64,000 nt of DNA from ZC4RG25 sp023428365 (GCA_050283925.1 JBNOAI010000012.1:62001-126000), one strand, 5' to 3'. Shown: positions 17,893 through 27,674, numbered from the stretch's first letter. The notes: a model not told the origin generated them from the letters alone. Program-made: numbers and translations.

Positions 17893-18732
17893 ATGAGCGC
17901 CAAAAAGCGATTTATAGTTTGGAGCCTTGCGTTAGCCGTCGCTATTGGCGCCGGATCGCAGGCCGCCCTGGCCGAAAAGACCGTCGAAGGCACACTCGTC
18001 GCCGATCAGCGCGGACATATCTCGGCCCAAATGACCGGGGAGCGGTCGCAGGGCGTGAAGGAAATGAACGTCCGCGTCGGGGACAAAGTGAAAGCGGGTG
18101 ATCTGCTGGCGCGACTAGACGTCGAGCAACTGCAGGCCGACCGGCTGATTGGACAGCGTGCACTGGAAGAAGCCAGGGCTGCTGTCGAAGTGGCGAAATC
18201 CGCCGTGGCGAGGGCGCAGCTCGATTATGATCGTCGCGCCGGCCTCAAAAACTCCCCATCCTTCAATCGCGCGGCGTTCGAGGATGGCGAAGTCGCACTG
18301 CAATCCGCGAAAAGCAGCCTTGAAAGCGCCCAAAGCAGCGCGAACCGCGTCGAGGCGGAGATCGCACGCATTGATCTCGAAATTCGCATGGCCGAGATCA
18401 AGGCGCCCTATGATGGCTTGGTTCTCGACGTGCTGACAAACGTCGGTGCGGCGGTGACGCAGCGATCACCTGACCTTCTAACGCTTCTGGATCTCAGCCA
18501 GGTTGAGATCGCAGTCAAACTTCCGCAGGCCGATCTTGATCGATTGAAACCGGGGCAGAGCATTAGCTACGCCATTGCGGATGGTGAACGGCGGACAGCA
18601 CGCTTGAGGGTGGTCCTGGTACCTCCGGCATCGAAGGACACCAATCCCGTCGCCCGGCTCCGGTTGGACAGCGTCGATCTCCCGCCGGTTATCCGCCACG
18701 AGCAGCCCGTGCGGGTTTTCCTGCCTGACTAG
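17893..18732 (+). CDS. HlyD/RND-type periplasmic adaptor (membrane fusion) protein
   Basis: A 279-residue exported protein: signal peptide (residues 1-28, cleavage after AALA), a barrel-sandwich biotinyl-like half motif (VRVGDKVKAGDLLARLD), an alpha-helical hairpin rich in Ala/Glu (residues about 75-165), the returning lipoyl half (IKAPYDGLVLDVLTNVGAAV) and a beta-barrel domain. ATG 17893 starts the signal peptide. No inner-membrane pump or outer-membrane channel gene lies beside it; the neighbour is convergent chrA. It is therefore an orphan adaptor, with an unknown partner. Confidence 0.82.
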   Translation: MSAKKRFIVWSLALAVAIGAGSQAALAEKTVEGTLVADQRGHISAQMTGERSQGVKEMNVRVGDKVKAGDLLARLDVEQLQADRLIGQRALEEARAAVEVAKSAVARAQLDYDRRAGLKNSPSFNRAAFEDGEVALQSAKSSLESAQSSANRVEAEIARIDLEIRMAEIKAPYDGLVLDVLTNVGAAVTQRSPDLLTLLDLSQVEIAVKLPQADLDRLKPGQSISYAIADGERRTARLRVVLVPPASKDTNPVARLRLDSVDLPPVIRHEQPVRVFLPD

Positions 18733-18748
18733 ATCGTTCTGCAGTGCG

Positions 18749-20002
18749 TCATAGCAGTGGTACCAACGAGGCCAGAACGCCCGCTGCCAATGCGCTCAGC
18801 AACACCACCAGCCACGGCGTCACGTTCCACATGAACAGCGCCAAGAACGCCGCAATGCCGATCGCAAAGTCGCCGGGGCTCGTGATTCCCGCAATCCAAA
18901 CTGGATTGTAAAGGGCTGCGAGAAGCAGACCGACGACAGCCGCGTTGATCCCGCGAAGCGCCGATTGCGCCCACATTTTGCTGCGCAATTCTTCCCAGAA
19001 CGGCAAAACGCCGACAACCAGAAGGAACGACGGCAGAAAGACAGCCAGGAGGCACACCGCAGCCGTCGGCCAACCGCCGATGACCGCACCGAGATAGGCG
19101 GCAAACGTAAAGAGCGGACCCGGGACAGCCTGAGCCGCACCGTAGCCTGCGAGGAACTGATCGTTCGTCACCCAGCCGGACGGCACGACCTCGGCTTGCA
19201 GCAACGGCAGGACGACATGGCCGCCACCGAAGACGAGCGAACCGGCGCGGTAAAAGGAATCTACGAGCGCAATCGACTGATGGGTCGTATCTGCGGCCAG
19301 GATCGGCAATCCAATCAGCAGACCGAAAAACACGAGCAGCGCCGTTACACCTGCTGTTCGGCTCACCGACAGCGGCATTGCGGCCTGAGCCATCGGGACG
19401 TTGTTGGACCGCAAAAGAACAAACCCGACGATACCTCCCAGCACGATCGCGCCGACCTGCCCCCATACGGTCGGGACAGCAAGCGCCACGATCGCGGCCG
19501 CAACCGCGAGGGTCGCGCGCTCTCGATCCGGTGCGAGGGTACGCATCATGCCGAGGACGGCCTGCGCGACAATCGCGACAGCGGCGATTTTCAGACCATG
19601 AAGCCAGGCACTGCCGGCCGCGCCGCCCAGTGCGGTGACACCATACGCAAACAGCACAAGCGCAATGGCGGACGGGAGCGTGAACGCCGTCCAGGCCGCC
19701 AACGCTCCAACGTAACCGGCACGCGTCAGACCAATCGCCATTCCGACCTGACTGCTGGCTGGACCTGGCAAAAACTGACAAAGTGCAACGAGGTCCGCGT
19801 AGACGTGCTCGTCGAGCCATTTGCGGCGGGCAACGAACTCCTCACGGAAATAGCCGAGATGCGCCACTGGACCGCCAAAGGACGTGAGGCCCAGCCGCAG
19901 AAAAACCAGGAAAACCTCCAGGGCGCTCGATCCCTCGGGTCCACCCGACCGAAATTCATCACTCTTCCGCTGCCCAGTGCTTCCCAATGATGTCTCCGGC
20001 AT
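18749..20002 (-). CDS. chrA: Chromate transporter ChrA
   Basis: A 417-residue long-chain CHR family membrane protein made of two homologous halves. The N-terminal half has FLRLGLTSFGGPVAHLGYF and LCQFLPGPASSQVGMAIG; the C-terminal half has AGSLVFGGGHVVLPLLQ and GYGAAQAVPGPLFTFAAYLG. These are the FGGP and PGP motifs of chromate efflux carriers. No chrB or chrR is next to it. Chromate or sulfate transport is inferred from family only. It faces the HlyD-type gene and diverges from the second TRAP operon. Confidence 0.93.
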   Translation of the reverse strand: MPETSLGSTGQRKSDEFRSGGPEGSSALEVFLVFLRLGLTSFGGPVAHLGYFREEFVARRKWLDEHVYADLVALCQFLPGPASSQVGMAIGLTRAGYVGALAAWTAFTLPSAIALVLFAYGVTALGGAAGSAWLHGLKIAAVAIVAQAVLGMMRTLAPDRERATLAVAAAIVALAVPTVWGQVGAIVLGGIVGFVLLRSNNVPMAQAAMPLSVSRTAGVTALLVFFGLLIGLPILAADTTHQSIALVDSFYRAGSLVFGGGHVVLPLLQAEVVPSGWVTNDQFLAGYGAAQAVPGPLFTFAAYLGAVIGGWPTAAVCLLAVFLPSFLLVVGVLPFWEELRSKMWAQSALRGINAAVVGLLLAALYNPVWIAGITSPGDFAIGIAAFLALFMWNVTPWLVVLLSALAAGVLASLVPLL

Positions 20003-20141
20003 GTGTTAGAGGCGACACTCGTTACGTATCAGGCCCCTTACCCTCCGTAGATGACACTGAATAGACACATAACCGGGTTGCCCATCATACCATTCCCGCT
20101 TGACAATTAGACCAATTACGCGGTGCAACGGGCCTTGAAAC

Positions 20142-20723
20142 ATGGCAAAGGCCCCCACACGAAGTGTCAGCAAGGCAGGATCGGTGCAGTTTCTTTTAAG
20201 TGTCAGTCGCGCAGTCGACGCCCTCAGCAACGCGGCCGGATTTGTCGCAAAATGGCTGGTGCTCCTCGCCTGTCTCGTCAGTGCTGGCAACGCAACCGTC
20301 CGATATCTCTTCAGCTACAGCTCCAACAGCTTGCTGGAAGTCCAGTGGTACATGTTCGGTGGCATGGTGCTATTGGGCGCGGCACAAACTCTGCTCACCA
20401 ATGAACACGTGCGTGTTGACCTGCTGTATTCGTCAGTGTCCGATCGCGCGCGGCTTTGGATCGATGTCTTCGGGCTTTGCCTGTTCCTGCTGCCTGTTAC
20501 GGCCTACTTCATTTATCTGACGTGGCCGTTTTTTCTGAATTCGTTTCTATCTCAAGAGTATTCCAACAACGCTGGCGGCCTCATCCTGTGGCCGGTCAAG
20601 GCCGTTCTGCCACTTGGATTTGCGCTTGTATTCCTGCAGGGCATATCGGAATTGATCAAGCGGGTTGCGGCGCTCACTGGAGCAACCAGCCTCAACACCC
20701 ATTACGAAGCTCCCCTGCAATAA
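20142..20723 (+). CDS. dctQ: TRAP transporter small permease (DctQ), second system
   Basis: A 193-residue DctQ protein with four membrane segments and the conserved loop LTNEHVRVDLLYSSV (NEHVRVD). The W-Y-MFGGMVLLGAA segment is typical of the mannitol/keto-acid TRAP group. It starts the permease pair of the second TRAP system, 35 bases before dctM. The ribosome site is weak. The receptor gene for this system is convergent, on the other side of a bidirectional terminator. Confidence 0.88.
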   Translation: MAKAPTRSVSKAGSVQFLLSVSRAVDALSNAAGFVAKWLVLLACLVSAGNATVRYLFSYSSNSLLEVQWYMFGGMVLLGAAQTLLTNEHVRVDLLYSSVSDRARLWIDVFGLCLFLLPVTAYFIYLTWPFFLNSFLSQEYSNNAGGLILWPVKAVLPLGFALVFLQGISELIKRVAALTGATSLNTHYEAPLQ

Positions 20724-20758
20724 TATAGTCTGGCCTCACAGCAGGATCCGCGATCGCG

Positions 20759-22171
20759 ATGTTTTCCTACGGCATCATGCCACCCCTGATGTTCGGCAGC
20801 ATGCTCTTCTTCATGCTGATCGGGTTTCCTGTCGCCTTCTCGGTGGCAGCGGTCGGATTGTTCTTCGGCATCCTCGGCATTTTTACCGGTCATTTTGATC
20901 CGGCGTTCTTGCAGGCCCTTCCTTTCCGCTTCTTCGGTATCATCTCGAATGATCTGCTGCTCGCGATTCCGTTTTTCACGTTCATGGGCGCTGTTCTTGA
21001 ACGCTGTGGGCTTGCCGAGGATCTGCTGGAAGGCACCGGCCAACTGTTCGGCAAATATCCCGGCGGCCTCGCTTATGCGGTGATTATCGTCGGTGCGGTC
21101 CTTGGCGCTATTACCGGTACAGTCGCCGCTTCGGTCATTGCCATGGGCGTGATCTCCCTGCCAATCATGATGCGCTACGGTTATAATCTGCGATTAGCCA
21201 CCGGCGTTATTGCGGCCTCCGGAACGATCACCCAGGTCATCCCGCCCTCGCTCGTCCTGATCGTGCTTGCCGATCAGCTCGGCCGCTCCGTCGGCGACAT
21301 GTACCTCGGCGCGATTGGCCCCTCATTCATGCAGGTGGCGATCTTCCTGCTGTTCATCTTCGCGATGTCGCGGCTGCGCCCGGAGACGATGCCACCGATA
21401 CCCGAAGATGAGCGCGAACCGATGAGCTGGAAACTCGTCAGCCGGGTTCTGTGGGGCATGATCCCGTCGATCATTCTGATCTTCCTGGTGCTGGGCACGC
21501 TGGCCATGGGCCTCGCCACGCCAACGGAAGCCGGCGCGATGGGCGCGGTGGGCGCCATGGGTCTGGCCGCACTACATCGTCGTCTGAGTTGGCCATTGAT
21601 CGAGCAGGCCATGAACTCAACGATGCGCCTGACGGCGATGGTCGTGTTCATCCTGATCGGCGCGACATGCTTCAGTCTTGTCTTCCAGGGCATGGATGGC
21701 TCGCGCTGGATCGAGCATCTGCTGACCAGCCTGCCTGGCGGCGCAACCGGCTTCCTGATTTTCGTGAACGTTTTTGTATTCTTCCTGGCGTTCTTCCTCG
21801 ACTTCTTCGAGATCGCCTTCATCATCGTGCCGCTGCTGGCACCGGTCGCGACGTCCCTCGGTATCGATCTGGTGTGGTTCGGCGTGCTGTTGTGCGTGAA
21901 CATGCAGACGTCGTTCATGCATCCGCCATTCGGTTTCGCGCTGTTCTATCTGCGCGGCATTGCGCCGAAAGAGGTGAAGACGACGGACATCTACATGGGC
22001 GCCATTCCGTGGCTGTTCTTACAGCTCCTGCTGGTGGCCATCCTGATCTTCTGGCCGGAAATGGTGACGTACTGGATCGACACCAGCATACCCGACACGT
22101 CCGATATCCGGATTGAGATTCCGTTTGACGATGCTCCCCCTCCCCTGATCTTCGACACGCCCAAGCAGTAG
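20759..22171 (+). CDS. dctM: TRAP transporter large permease (DctM), second system
   Basis: A 470-residue DctM with the family motifs ISNDLLLAIPFFTFMGAVLER, GAITGTVAASVIAMGVISLP and NMQTSFMHPPFGFALFYLRGIAP. Unlike the first system it has no long central insertion and is close to the usual length. Together with the preceding DctQ it forms a Na+-driven importer for an organic acid. Transcription should end at the hairpin at 22211-22231. Confidence 0.92.
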   Translation: MFSYGIMPPLMFGSMLFFMLIGFPVAFSVAAVGLFFGILGIFTGHFDPAFLQALPFRFFGIISNDLLLAIPFFTFMGAVLERCGLAEDLLEGTGQLFGKYPGGLAYAVIIVGAVLGAITGTVAASVIAMGVISLPIMMRYGYNLRLATGVIAASGTITQVIPPSLVLIVLADQLGRSVGDMYLGAIGPSFMQVAIFLLFIFAMSRLRPETMPPIPEDEREPMSWKLVSRVLWGMIPSIILIFLVLGTLAMGLATPTEAGAMGAVGAMGLAALHRRLSWPLIEQAMNSTMRLTAMVVFILIGATCFSLVFQGMDGSRWIEHLLTSLPGGATGFLIFVNVFVFFLAFFLDFFEIAFIIVPLLAPVATSLGIDLVWFGVLLCVNMQTSFMHPPFGFALFYLRGIAPKEVKTTDIYMGAIPWLFLQLLLVAILIFWPEMVTYWIDTSIPDTSDIRIEIPFDDAPPPLIFDTPKQ

Positions 22172-22210
22172 ACGGAAGCCGCCGTACCAGACGAGGGTTA
22201 CCAATAAAAA

Positions 22211-22240
22211 AACCGGCCATTTAGGCCGGTTTTCTTGTTT
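22211..22240. terminator. Bidirectional intrinsic terminator between convergent dctM and dctP
   Basis: AACCGGCC (22211-22218) and GGCCGGTT (22224-22231) with loop ATTTA, flanked by an A-run on the left (22205-22212) and a T-rich tract on the right. It can serve both the plus-strand permease operon and the minus-strand receptor gene. Confidence 0.9.
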
Positions 22241-22259
22241 CTTCTCGAGACTTGGACGA

Positions 22260-23360
22260 TCAGCCCCGCGCGCGTGAGCGGACCATGAAGCTGTCGTAGG
22301 TGTACTCGGCCACCTGCCACCACAGATACTGATCGTTCCGATACGCCTGCATCGCCTCGATCGTCTTCTTGAACTCCGGGTTCTTGGCGGAAAGCTCAAC
22401 CCACAGCTCATTGGTGGCTTTCAGCGCCGCGTCCATGATCTCATTCGAGAACGGACGCAGCTTGACGCCCGAAGCCACGAGACGCTTCACGGCGGCAGGG
22501 TTCTGCATATCGTAGCGCGCCGTCATCCACATGTTGGTGTGCGCGGCCGCATTCGCCAGAATCTCCTGATAAGATTTCGGCAGCTCGTTGTACTTCGCGG
22601 TGTTCACGAAGGCATGCACCGTCGGACCGCCCTCCCAGAAGCCGGGATAGTAGTAGAATGGCGCAACCTTGCCGAAACCGAGCTTCTCGTCGTCGTAGGG
22701 GCCGACCCATTCCACGGCGTCGATGGTGCCCTTCTCCAGCGCTGGATAGACGTCGCTGCCGGCAAGTTGCTGCGGCACGACACCGAGCTTCTGCATCACC
22801 TGACCGGCGATACCGGCGATGCGCATTTTCAAGCCGTTGAGATCGGCAACGGTCTTGATCTCCTTACGGAACCAGCCACCCATTTGCGTGCCGGTATTGC
22901 CGCACGGGAAAGCGGTGACGTTGTACTTCTTGTAGAAATCCGCAGCGAGTTCGTTGCCGCCACCTTGCATCAGCCAGGAGTTCATCTGGCGCGTATTGAG
23001 ACCGAATGGCACGGCCGAGAAGATCGCAAACGTCGGATCCTTGCCAACGTAGTAATAGGAGACGGTGTGGCTCATCTCCACGGTGCCGTTCGAGGTTGCG
23101 TCCAAGGCCTGCAGACCCGGGACGATTTCGCCAGCCGCGAAGACCTGGATCTGGAACTTGTTATCGGTCATTTCGGCGACATACTTGGCCACCTGCTCGC
23201 CACCGCCATAGACCGTGTCGAGCGACTTCGGAAAGCTCGAGGTCAACCGCCACTTTATTTCCGGCGCTGACTGCGCGATCGCGGGAGCAGCCACGGCAGC
23301 AGTCGCCACAGCACCGGCCGCCGATGCCTTCAGAAAATCTCGGCGTTTCACCTTCGTCAT
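22260..23360 (-). CDS. dctP: TRAP transporter substrate-binding protein (DctP/TakP type), second system
   Basis: A 366-residue periplasmic receptor with a twin-arginine signal (KRRDFLKASAAG, cleavage near AIAQS). The mature part has IKWRLTSSFPKSLDTVYGGGE and LKMRIAGIAGQVMQKLG, diagnostic of the TakP/lactate-type receptors. ATG 23360 is preferred over 23366 because AGGAGG then lies eight bases upstream. It is transcribed toward the dctQM pair, an unusual gene arrangement: receptor and permeases are separate units sharing one terminator, which allows independent control. Confidence 0.9.
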   Translation of the reverse strand: MTKVKRRDFLKASAAGAVATAAVAAPAIAQSAPEIKWRLTSSFPKSLDTVYGGGEQVAKYVAEMTDNKFQIQVFAAGEIVPGLQALDATSNGTVEMSHTVSYYYVGKDPTFAIFSAVPFGLNTRQMNSWLMQGGGNELAADFYKKYNVTAFPCGNTGTQMGGWFRKEIKTVADLNGLKMRIAGIAGQVMQKLGVVPQQLAGSDVYPALEKGTIDAVEWVGPYDDEKLGFGKVAPFYYYPGFWEGGPTVHAFVNTAKYNELPKSYQEILANAAAHTNMWMTARYDMQNPAAVKRLVASGVKLRPFSNEIMDAALKATNELWVELSAKNPEFKKTIEAMQAYRNDQYLWWQVAEYTYDSFMVRSRARG

Positions 23361-23648
23361 CGACATTTCCTCCTGGGAATTTCTTCCTGAGCATTTGTTC
23401 GCTTGGACCTGCATCTTAGCAGGTCGGCTGGCGCGATTGACTATCACTGCGTTCCAGGCCGTGCAAATCACTGTTTAGACGCGAATACTCAACCAAAGTC
23501 GAAGTTTTGACGACCGGCTCGTACGGATTGCGCTGTATCGGATCCGCAGCCCTGCCATGCGACCCTCCACCACCCTGCATTGTGATCTGGGAAGCCGGGT
23601 GCGATGATTATGTATTCCCAAGACGATAATCCGACAGGCAGACCATTC

Positions 23649-24905
23649 ATGACGACATCGCAGCCCAACGCCTCCGCATCGATTGACCCGGTAAAGCTCG
23701 ATAGGCTGGCCGAAGTTGCAGTGAAAGTTGGATTGCAACTTAAGGCTGGACAGGATCTGTTCCTCACCGCGCCCATCGCGGCCCTCCCTCTGGTGCGGCG
23801 GATTGCCGAACACGCATACAAGGCCGGGGCCGGTCTCATCACACCGATGTTCTCCGACGAAGAATTGACGCTGGCTCGCTACCGTTACGGGCCGGACGCA
23901 AGTTTCGACCGCGCAGCCAACTGGCTTTACGACGGCATCGCCAAGGCCTTCAGTACGAACACCGCTCGGCTCGCTATCGTCGGCGATAATCCCATGCTGC
24001 TGTCGGGTGAAGATCCGGCCAAGGTCGCGCGCGCCAACAAGGCCAACTCGATGGCCTATCAGCCGGCGCTGGAGAAAATTGCTGGCTTCGACATCAACTG
24101 GAACATCATTGCATTTCCGGGGACGTCATGGGCAAAGCAGGTGTTCCCGGGAGAGGAGGACAATGTTGCAGTGGCGAAACTCGCTGACGCCATCTTTGCC
24201 GCCTCCCGCGTCGATAATGCCGACCCGGTCGCAGCATGGGCAGCTCACAACGCCGCGCTACGCACCCGGACCGAATGGCTGAATGGGCAGAGGTTCGCAG
24301 CGCTGCATTTTACGGGCCCAGGAACCGATCTCACCATCGGTCTCGCGGACGGCCATGAGTGGCAGGGCGGTGCTTCAACCGCCAAGAACGGGATCGTCTG
24401 CAATCCCAACATCCCGACCGAGGAAGTCTTCACCACGCCTCATGCCCGTCGCGTGGACGGGCACGTCAGCAGCACCAAGCCGCTGTCCTATCAAGGCACG
24501 CTGATCGACAACATTTCAGTGCGGTTTGAAGGCGGTCGGATCATCGATGCCAAAGCCTCGCGCGGCGAGGAGGTGCTCAACAAGGTGCTGGAGACCGACG
24601 AGGGCGCCCGCCGTCTTGGCGAGGTGGCGCTGGTGCCGCATTCTTCCCCGATCTCGAAGAGCGGGCTGCTGTTTTACAATACGCTGTTCGACGAGAACGC
24701 TGCCTGTCACATCGCCCTCGGCCAGTGCTACTCGAAGTGTTTCCTCGACGGCGCGAAATTGACGCCGGAGGAGATCGCAGAGAAGGGCGGCAACAAGAGC
24801 TTCATTCACATCGACTGGATGATTGGCTCGAACAAAACCGACATCGACGGTATCCGCGCGGACGGCAGCCGCGTGCCGGTGTTCCGCAAGGGCGAGTGGG
24901 CGTAA
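23649..24905 (+). CDS. M29-family metallo-aminopeptidase
   Basis: About 418 residues of the thermophilic aminopeptidase (AmpS/PepS, M29) family: LDRLAEVAVKVGLQLKAGQDLFLTAP at the start, NIPTEEVFTTPHARRVDGHV with the metal-ligand glutamates, and the C-terminal HIDWMIGS and ALGQCYSKC segments. It releases N-terminal amino acids in the cytoplasm. ATG 23649 is chosen because homology begins there; ATG 23604 is possible. It diverges from the dctP gene and ends near a hairpin. Confidence 0.88.
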   Translation: MTTSQPNASASIDPVKLDRLAEVAVKVGLQLKAGQDLFLTAPIAALPLVRRIAEHAYKAGAGLITPMFSDEELTLARYRYGPDASFDRAANWLYDGIAKAFSTNTARLAIVGDNPMLLSGEDPAKVARANKANSMAYQPALEKIAGFDINWNIIAFPGTSWAKQVFPGEEDNVAVAKLADAIFAASRVDNADPVAAWAAHNAALRTRTEWLNGQRFAALHFTGPGTDLTIGLADGHEWQGGASTAKNGIVCNPNIPTEEVFTTPHARRVDGHVSSTKPLSYQGTLIDNISVRFEGGRIIDAKASRGEEVLNKVLETDEGARRLGEVALVPHSSPISKSGLLFYNTLFDENAACHIALGQCYSKCFLDGAKLTPEEIAEKGGNKSFIHIDWMIGSNKTDIDGIRADGSRVPVFRKGEWA

Positions 24906-24922
24906 CGCCTCCGCTAATCACA

Positions 24923-24958
24923 GCGGCATCTCCCGCGGTAGCGCCCAGGAGATGTCGC
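24923..24958 (+). terminator. Probable terminator after the aminopeptidase gene
   Basis: GCGGCATCTCC (24923-24933) pairs with GGAGATGTCGC (24948-24958), one G-U pair, 14-base loop, followed by GTTTCTC. The T-run is short, so strength is uncertain. Confidence 0.5.
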
Positions 24959-24963
24959 GTTTC

Positions 24964-26205
24964 TCAGTTGGAAGCCGTGTTCACAGCACGTTGCTGGAGC
25001 CAATCCAGAACGCCCGTTCCGGCTGCAAACCCTGTCGCCATGCAGCCCTGTAGCAGATAGCCGCCAGTTGGAGCTTCCCAGTCCAGCATCTCGCCAGCGA
25101 CAAACACACCCGGACGCTTTTTCAGCATCATGCGGTCGTCCAACTCCGACAACGCGATACCGCCCGCCGTAGAAATCGCGCGTGCCAATGCAAAAGGTGC
25201 GGTCAACGTTAAAGGCAGCGCCTTGATCAGTTCTGCGAGGGGTTTCGTCTCCCCGGAATGCAGGGCCTCCTGCACCAAACCGATGGCGACTGGTGAAAGC
25301 CCAGCCTGCTTGCGCAGGAAGTTAGACATAGACGCAGTCCCGCGAGGTTTTTCCAGCTTTTGAGCGAGATCGGATGCGGTCAGATCCGGGCGGAGATCGA
25401 CACGCACGACCGCCACCCGATCGCGCGCGATCGTCTCACGTGCCAGTGCCGACAACGCGTATACGACACCACCCTCGATGCCTTCCGCGGTGATCATCGC
25501 CTCGCCGCGAACGGTCACGTCTCCCAGTGTCAGGGCGATGCGCTTCAACGGACTTCCGGAGTGGCGCTGGCGAAAGATGGGCGACCATTCGACGGTAAAC
25601 CCGCAATTCGCCGGTCGCAGCGGCGTAATCTCGACATCGGGCAGGAGTTCAACCCAACCACCATCCGAACCCAATCGCGGCCAGGACGCGCCACCGAGAG
25701 CCAGGACAACGGCATCCGCATTATAGGTCGCGCCATCCGCAAATGTCAGCGCGCCGTCCGTATTCCAACCGGTCCAATGCGCCCGCGTCACGAAGCTGAC
25801 GCCCATGCCTTCCAGCCGCCGCAGCCATGCCCGGAGCAGCGGGCTCGCTTTCATCGCGCTCGGAAACACACGCCCACTACTTCCCACGAACGTCGGCTGT
25901 CCCAGCGCCTCACACCACGTGATCAGCTCTTGCGGAGAACACGCGGCGAGCAACGGGCTCATCCACGCCGCCGCCGTTCCGTAGCGGGTCCGAAATTGAT
26001 CCATCGGCTCGGAGTGCGTGAGATTTAGCCCCCCACGCCCTGCCATCAGCAGCTTGCGGCCGACGCTCGGCATCCGTTCGAACACGGTGACGGAGGTACC
26101 CGTGCGCGCGACTGTTTCCGCAGCCATCAGGCCTGCGGGACCGCCTCCAATGACGGCCACCCGTGGATTCGTCTGAACAGAGATAGGATTGGCTCCCAAA
26201 TGCAC
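24964..26205 (-). CDS. FAD-dependent oxidoreductase, HI0933/TIGR03862-type flavoprotein
   Basis: About 413 residues. It begins with a Rossmann FAD motif (VAVIGGGPAGLMAAE) and has GRKLLMAGRGGLNLTHSEP, the hallmark of the HI0933 flavoprotein family, and a C-terminal FAD closure (GVFVAGEMLDWEAPTGGYLLQGCMATG). The substrate is unknown. A GTG at 26205 is proposed because the frame upstream of it overlaps the neighbouring gene and lacks homology; a start at 26316 would overlap that gene by 65 bases. Convergent to the aminopeptidase. Confidence 0.85.
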   Translation of the reverse strand: MHLGANPISVQTNPRVAVIGGGPAGLMAAETVARTGTSVTVFERMPSVGRKLLMAGRGGLNLTHSEPMDQFRTRYGTAAAWMSPLLAACSPQELITWCEALGQPTFVGSSGRVFPSAMKASPLLRAWLRRLEGMGVSFVTRAHWTGWNTDGALTFADGATYNADAVVLALGGASWPRLGSDGGWVELLPDVEITPLRPANCGFTVEWSPIFRQRHSGSPLKRIALTLGDVTVRGEAMITAEGIEGGVVYALSALARETIARDRVAVVRVDLRPDLTASDLAQKLEKPRGTASMSNFLRKQAGLSPVAIGLVQEALHSGETKPLAELIKALPLTLTAPFALARAISTAGGIALSELDDRMMLKKRPGVFVAGEMLDWEAPTGGYLLQGCMATGFAAGTGVLDWLQQRAVNTASN

Positions 26206-26251
26206 ATCTCGGAACCGGCTTGATAACGCCTTGCGGTCCCGGATCGCAACG

Positions 26252-27367
26252 CTAGTCGGACAGTTCCGCTGCTTCGGGGAACTCAGGAGCCAGATAGTAC
26301 GCGTTAACCCAGCCATTCACGCGGCCATGCTGGATCGGGCACCAGCTGCCACGGCAACGCCCGACGATCTTGATACCGCGCCCCCTTGGTACGATGCTTC
26401 CGACCGGGATGCTGTATTCCGAGGGACCATTCCGAATATTCAACACGTCGTCCGGATCGACGCGCGCGACACGAAATGTCCGGCGCTCTGCCGCATATGG
26501 CGACGTCGAACGCGATGGTGTCATCGCGGGCGTCTCAGTCCGGCCGGCCGATGAGAACGACGATGTCAGGGTACGCTGCACGGGGCGCTTGGGCAGCGCA
26601 ACGTCAGCTTTAGCCACCTGAGGCGGCTCAGAGCGTGGCACGGCTGCGGGCGCTTCGACTTCCGGCGGCGCCGATGCTACCGGTTCAGGAGCTACAGGGA
26701 CGACCGGCGCAGCGGCGGCATCGCTTTCAACGTTTTCCACTTCCGATCGTGGCGGAGGGACTGCGGGCAATGCTGCAAGCTCAAAGACCCGCTTGCGTTC
26801 GACGGGTGCGGGCCGCTCAACGGATACAGGCTTCGCGGCCGGAACAGGTCCTGCAGGCAGAGCCGCAGAGGCGGCTACGACAGGCGGTTTCTTCGGAGCG
26901 CTGACAACGGGCTTTGGCTCGGGCGCGACGTCACGCGCAGCGACCTGCTGCACTGGCTGTTCGGCGGGCTTTTGTTCGGCAATCGTAGCACTGCCGTTCT
27001 TGCCATCCTGAGCCTGCCAGAAAATTCGCGAACCTTGCTGACGCAGAACAAGACACTGCGGCTGCGCATCGAACCACTTGAACCACTTCACACAGAGCTG
27101 GTGATTATCAACCCACCAGCGGCCGCGATCACGTTCGCCACCGAGGAATGTCGCAACGGTGCCGGTCGCCTCGCCCGAAACAAGGCCATCGGACGTAAAG
27201 CGCATTGGAATGGTCGTGCCCAGAGGGGTGTCGAGTTCGAGCGTCGCCCCGGTCATGGTCGACTTGATGGTATCGCCGGACAGCCTCACAACTTCCGCTG
27301 AAGCGGCCGTCACGAGAAACATCGAACCTATTGATATGAGCGGCTTTAACACCATACCAGCCGACAT
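26252..27367 (-). CDS. Exported SH3-domain protein with proline/alanine-rich linker
   Basis: A 371-residue protein. It has a signal peptide (residues 1-24, cleavage after ASA), a folded N-terminal domain of about 100 residues with WWVDNHQLCVKWFKWFD (resembling the DUF995-type periplasmic domain), a long Pro/Ala/Val-rich spacer (about residues 130-290) and a bacterial SH3 domain at the C terminus (VLNIRNGPSEYSIPVG to VNAYYL). The layout suggests a peptidoglycan-associated periplasmic protein. Function is unknown. Confidence 0.8.
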   Translation of the reverse strand: MSAGMVLKPLISIGSMFLVTAASAEVVRLSGDTIKSTMTGATLELDTPLGTTIPMRFTSDGLVSGEATGTVATFLGGERDRGRWWVDNHQLCVKWFKWFDAQPQCLVLRQQGSRIFWQAQDGKNGSATIAEQKPAEQPVQQVAARDVAPEPKPVVSAPKKPPVVAASAALPAGPVPAAKPVSVERPAPVERKRVFELAALPAVPPPRSEVENVESDAAAAPVVPVAPEPVASAPPEVEAPAAVPRSEPPQVAKADVALPKRPVQRTLTSSFSSAGRTETPAMTPSRSTSPYAAERRTFRVARVDPDDVLNIRNGPSEYSIPVGSIVPRGRGIKIVGRCRGSWCPIQHGRVNGWVNAYYLAPEFPEAAELSD

Positions 27368-27674
27368 ACGCCTACCTCTGTCTTCTTCAATCCCCTATAG
27401 GCCGCAGCAGTGTGGCAGCAAAAGGATCGACAGCAACTTTCTCGCCCGGCACGGCGTCTCGATGAGGTGACGAGGCACACCTTCCGTAGCGTGAATACTG
27501 TTACAGCGCGCTGCTATCAAATTCGTTAAAGAGACGGCGAGGATGACAGGCAATGTCTTCTTACATGTCGGCGGCATTTACGAAGTGGAGAGGAAAGGCA
27601 GGCGCTCCGTTTTCGAAGCGCCCGTGTTGCAGCAGCTCTGCAATCCCCGCTGCTGACTGATCGATCGGCTCTCT
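27368..27674. other. Gene-free interval with a weak hairpin
   Basis: About 307 bases between the SH3 gene's start and the end of the VOC gene. GGCGCT (27601-27606) and AGCGCC (27617-27622) form a short hairpin followed on the minus strand by a pyrimidine tract; it may end the VOC transcript. The rest should hold the SH3 gene promoter. No gene seen. Confidence 0.4.
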
